Source of the DNA: Tieghemiomyces parasiticus
Taxonomy: Eukaryota; Kickxellomycota; Dimargaritomycetes; Dimargaritales; Dimargaritaceae
Assembly (NCBI GenBank): GCA_027575765.1
Contig: JANBPT010000462.1
Span: 1 to 34,632, forward strand
DNA: 34,632 nt
Direction: 5' to 3'
Shown here: in pieces, positions 34,192 to 34,632 of the stretch
Position numbering within the stretch: position 1 is the stretch's first letter
Layout: every line of letters starts with the position of its first letter
Position numbers and translations under genes: made by a program
Notes under the pieces: generated by a model
What the model saw: the letters and a program-made list of their open reading frames with translations, nothing else
Told to the model about the DNA's origin: nothing
The model's database searches: none

Positions 34192-34632
34192 ATATGAATA
34201 AAAAAAATGAAAATCAAAATGTGAGCACTATTCCAAAGTGATGTGCATATGGGAGAGGGTATAGCTATTGTGAAGTATCACACCAAAATGTAGGTACATG
34301 ACAACTTCCCCAGCAAGCATGGCCTGAGGTTTCAGATATTGGTGGTGGAGATGCCATTTGGGAGTGGCCTTGGCAAGGAATTGACTGGTATATACCATGC
34401 TGGAATTGGACCCTTTTGCTCTATGTAATGTGCCCAATGGCAAATGGAACTGGTCAACTTCTACAACCCTATTTGCCCCCCCCCCCTCACTTGTCCCGTC
34501 CTGATCAACCAACTGTGACAAGTGGTGCTCCAGCTGCTATGTTTATTACCAGGGTCACAAGGCAGATTACACTGTGTATCTGAACTGATTGCCATACATA
34601 CAGGGTCTGACTTTCCCTAACCATCCCACCGC
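34192..34632. other. CpG-free terminal segment, unrecognised
   Basis: Begins with an A-rich stretch and carries 11 C at 34476-34486. It has only two CpG dinucleotides, like the adjoining pseudogene. The frame on the minus strand at 34521-34228 shows no recognised motif. Probably further decayed repeat sequence. Confidence 0.45.

Noticed and set aside
34228..34521. 97-codon minus-strand frame at the right end
   Set aside because: It lies in CpG-depleted decayed sequence, spans a homopolymer C-run and has no recognised motif.

Overview
The window looks like nuclear DNA of a filamentous or early-diverging fungus. Its genes have short GT-AG introns. It carries a CDC10-type septin, a monopolin Csm1/Pcs1-like protein, a secreted protein with a fungal CBM19 chitin-binding module, and an ER J-protein ending in HDEL. 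Unusually for such a lineage, it also carries nonribosomal peptide synthetase (NRPS) sequence at both ends. I cannot place it below kingdom level; a Zoopagomycota-like origin is only a guess.

Layout. (1) 1-3035, minus: the 5' part of an NRPS gene with an open frame of 1011 codons running off the left edge (C-domain remnant, A, T, E). Its 5' flank and a dead mariner-type transposase lie at 3036-4520. (2) 4521-7436: nothing recognised. (3) 7437-8976, minus: a three-exon gene for a disordered protein of unknown function, divergent from RPAIN at 9852-10763, plus. (4) 11850-13518, plus: five-exon CDC10 septin, convergent with the SCJ1-like J-protein at 14003-15193, minus. (5) 16094-17101, minus: secreted CBM19 protein. 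(6) 18062-20886, minus: three-exon Csm1/Pcs1-like gene with a 44-nt middle exon. (7) 21753-23067, minus: five-exon CGI121 (KEOPS/EKC subunit), which has no long single ORF. (8) 23068-26918: 3.9 kb with no gene recognised. (9) 26919-29517, plus: four-exon PFKFB. (10) 30918-34191, plus: a second, decayed copy of the left end in inverted orientation, holding the mariner relic, the NRPS 5' flank and the first ~530 NRPS codons.

The housekeeping genes do not form a pathway: they cover tRNA modification, RPA import, septin ring, ER folding, chromosome segregation and glycolytic control. The unusual biology is at the ends. A mariner-plus-NRPS unit exists as two outward-reading inverted copies about 27 kb apart. 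The left copy has an intact reading frame within the window. The right copy has stops, a one-base frameshift, almost complete loss of CpG, and two copies of a ~130-bp mobile element in opposite orientations, one flanked by an exact 8-bp duplication.

All gene models were built by hand from reading frames, splice-site sequences, intron phase and remembered family motifs. No database search was possible. Exon boundaries for the intron-containing genes are phase-consistent but are not supported by transcripts.
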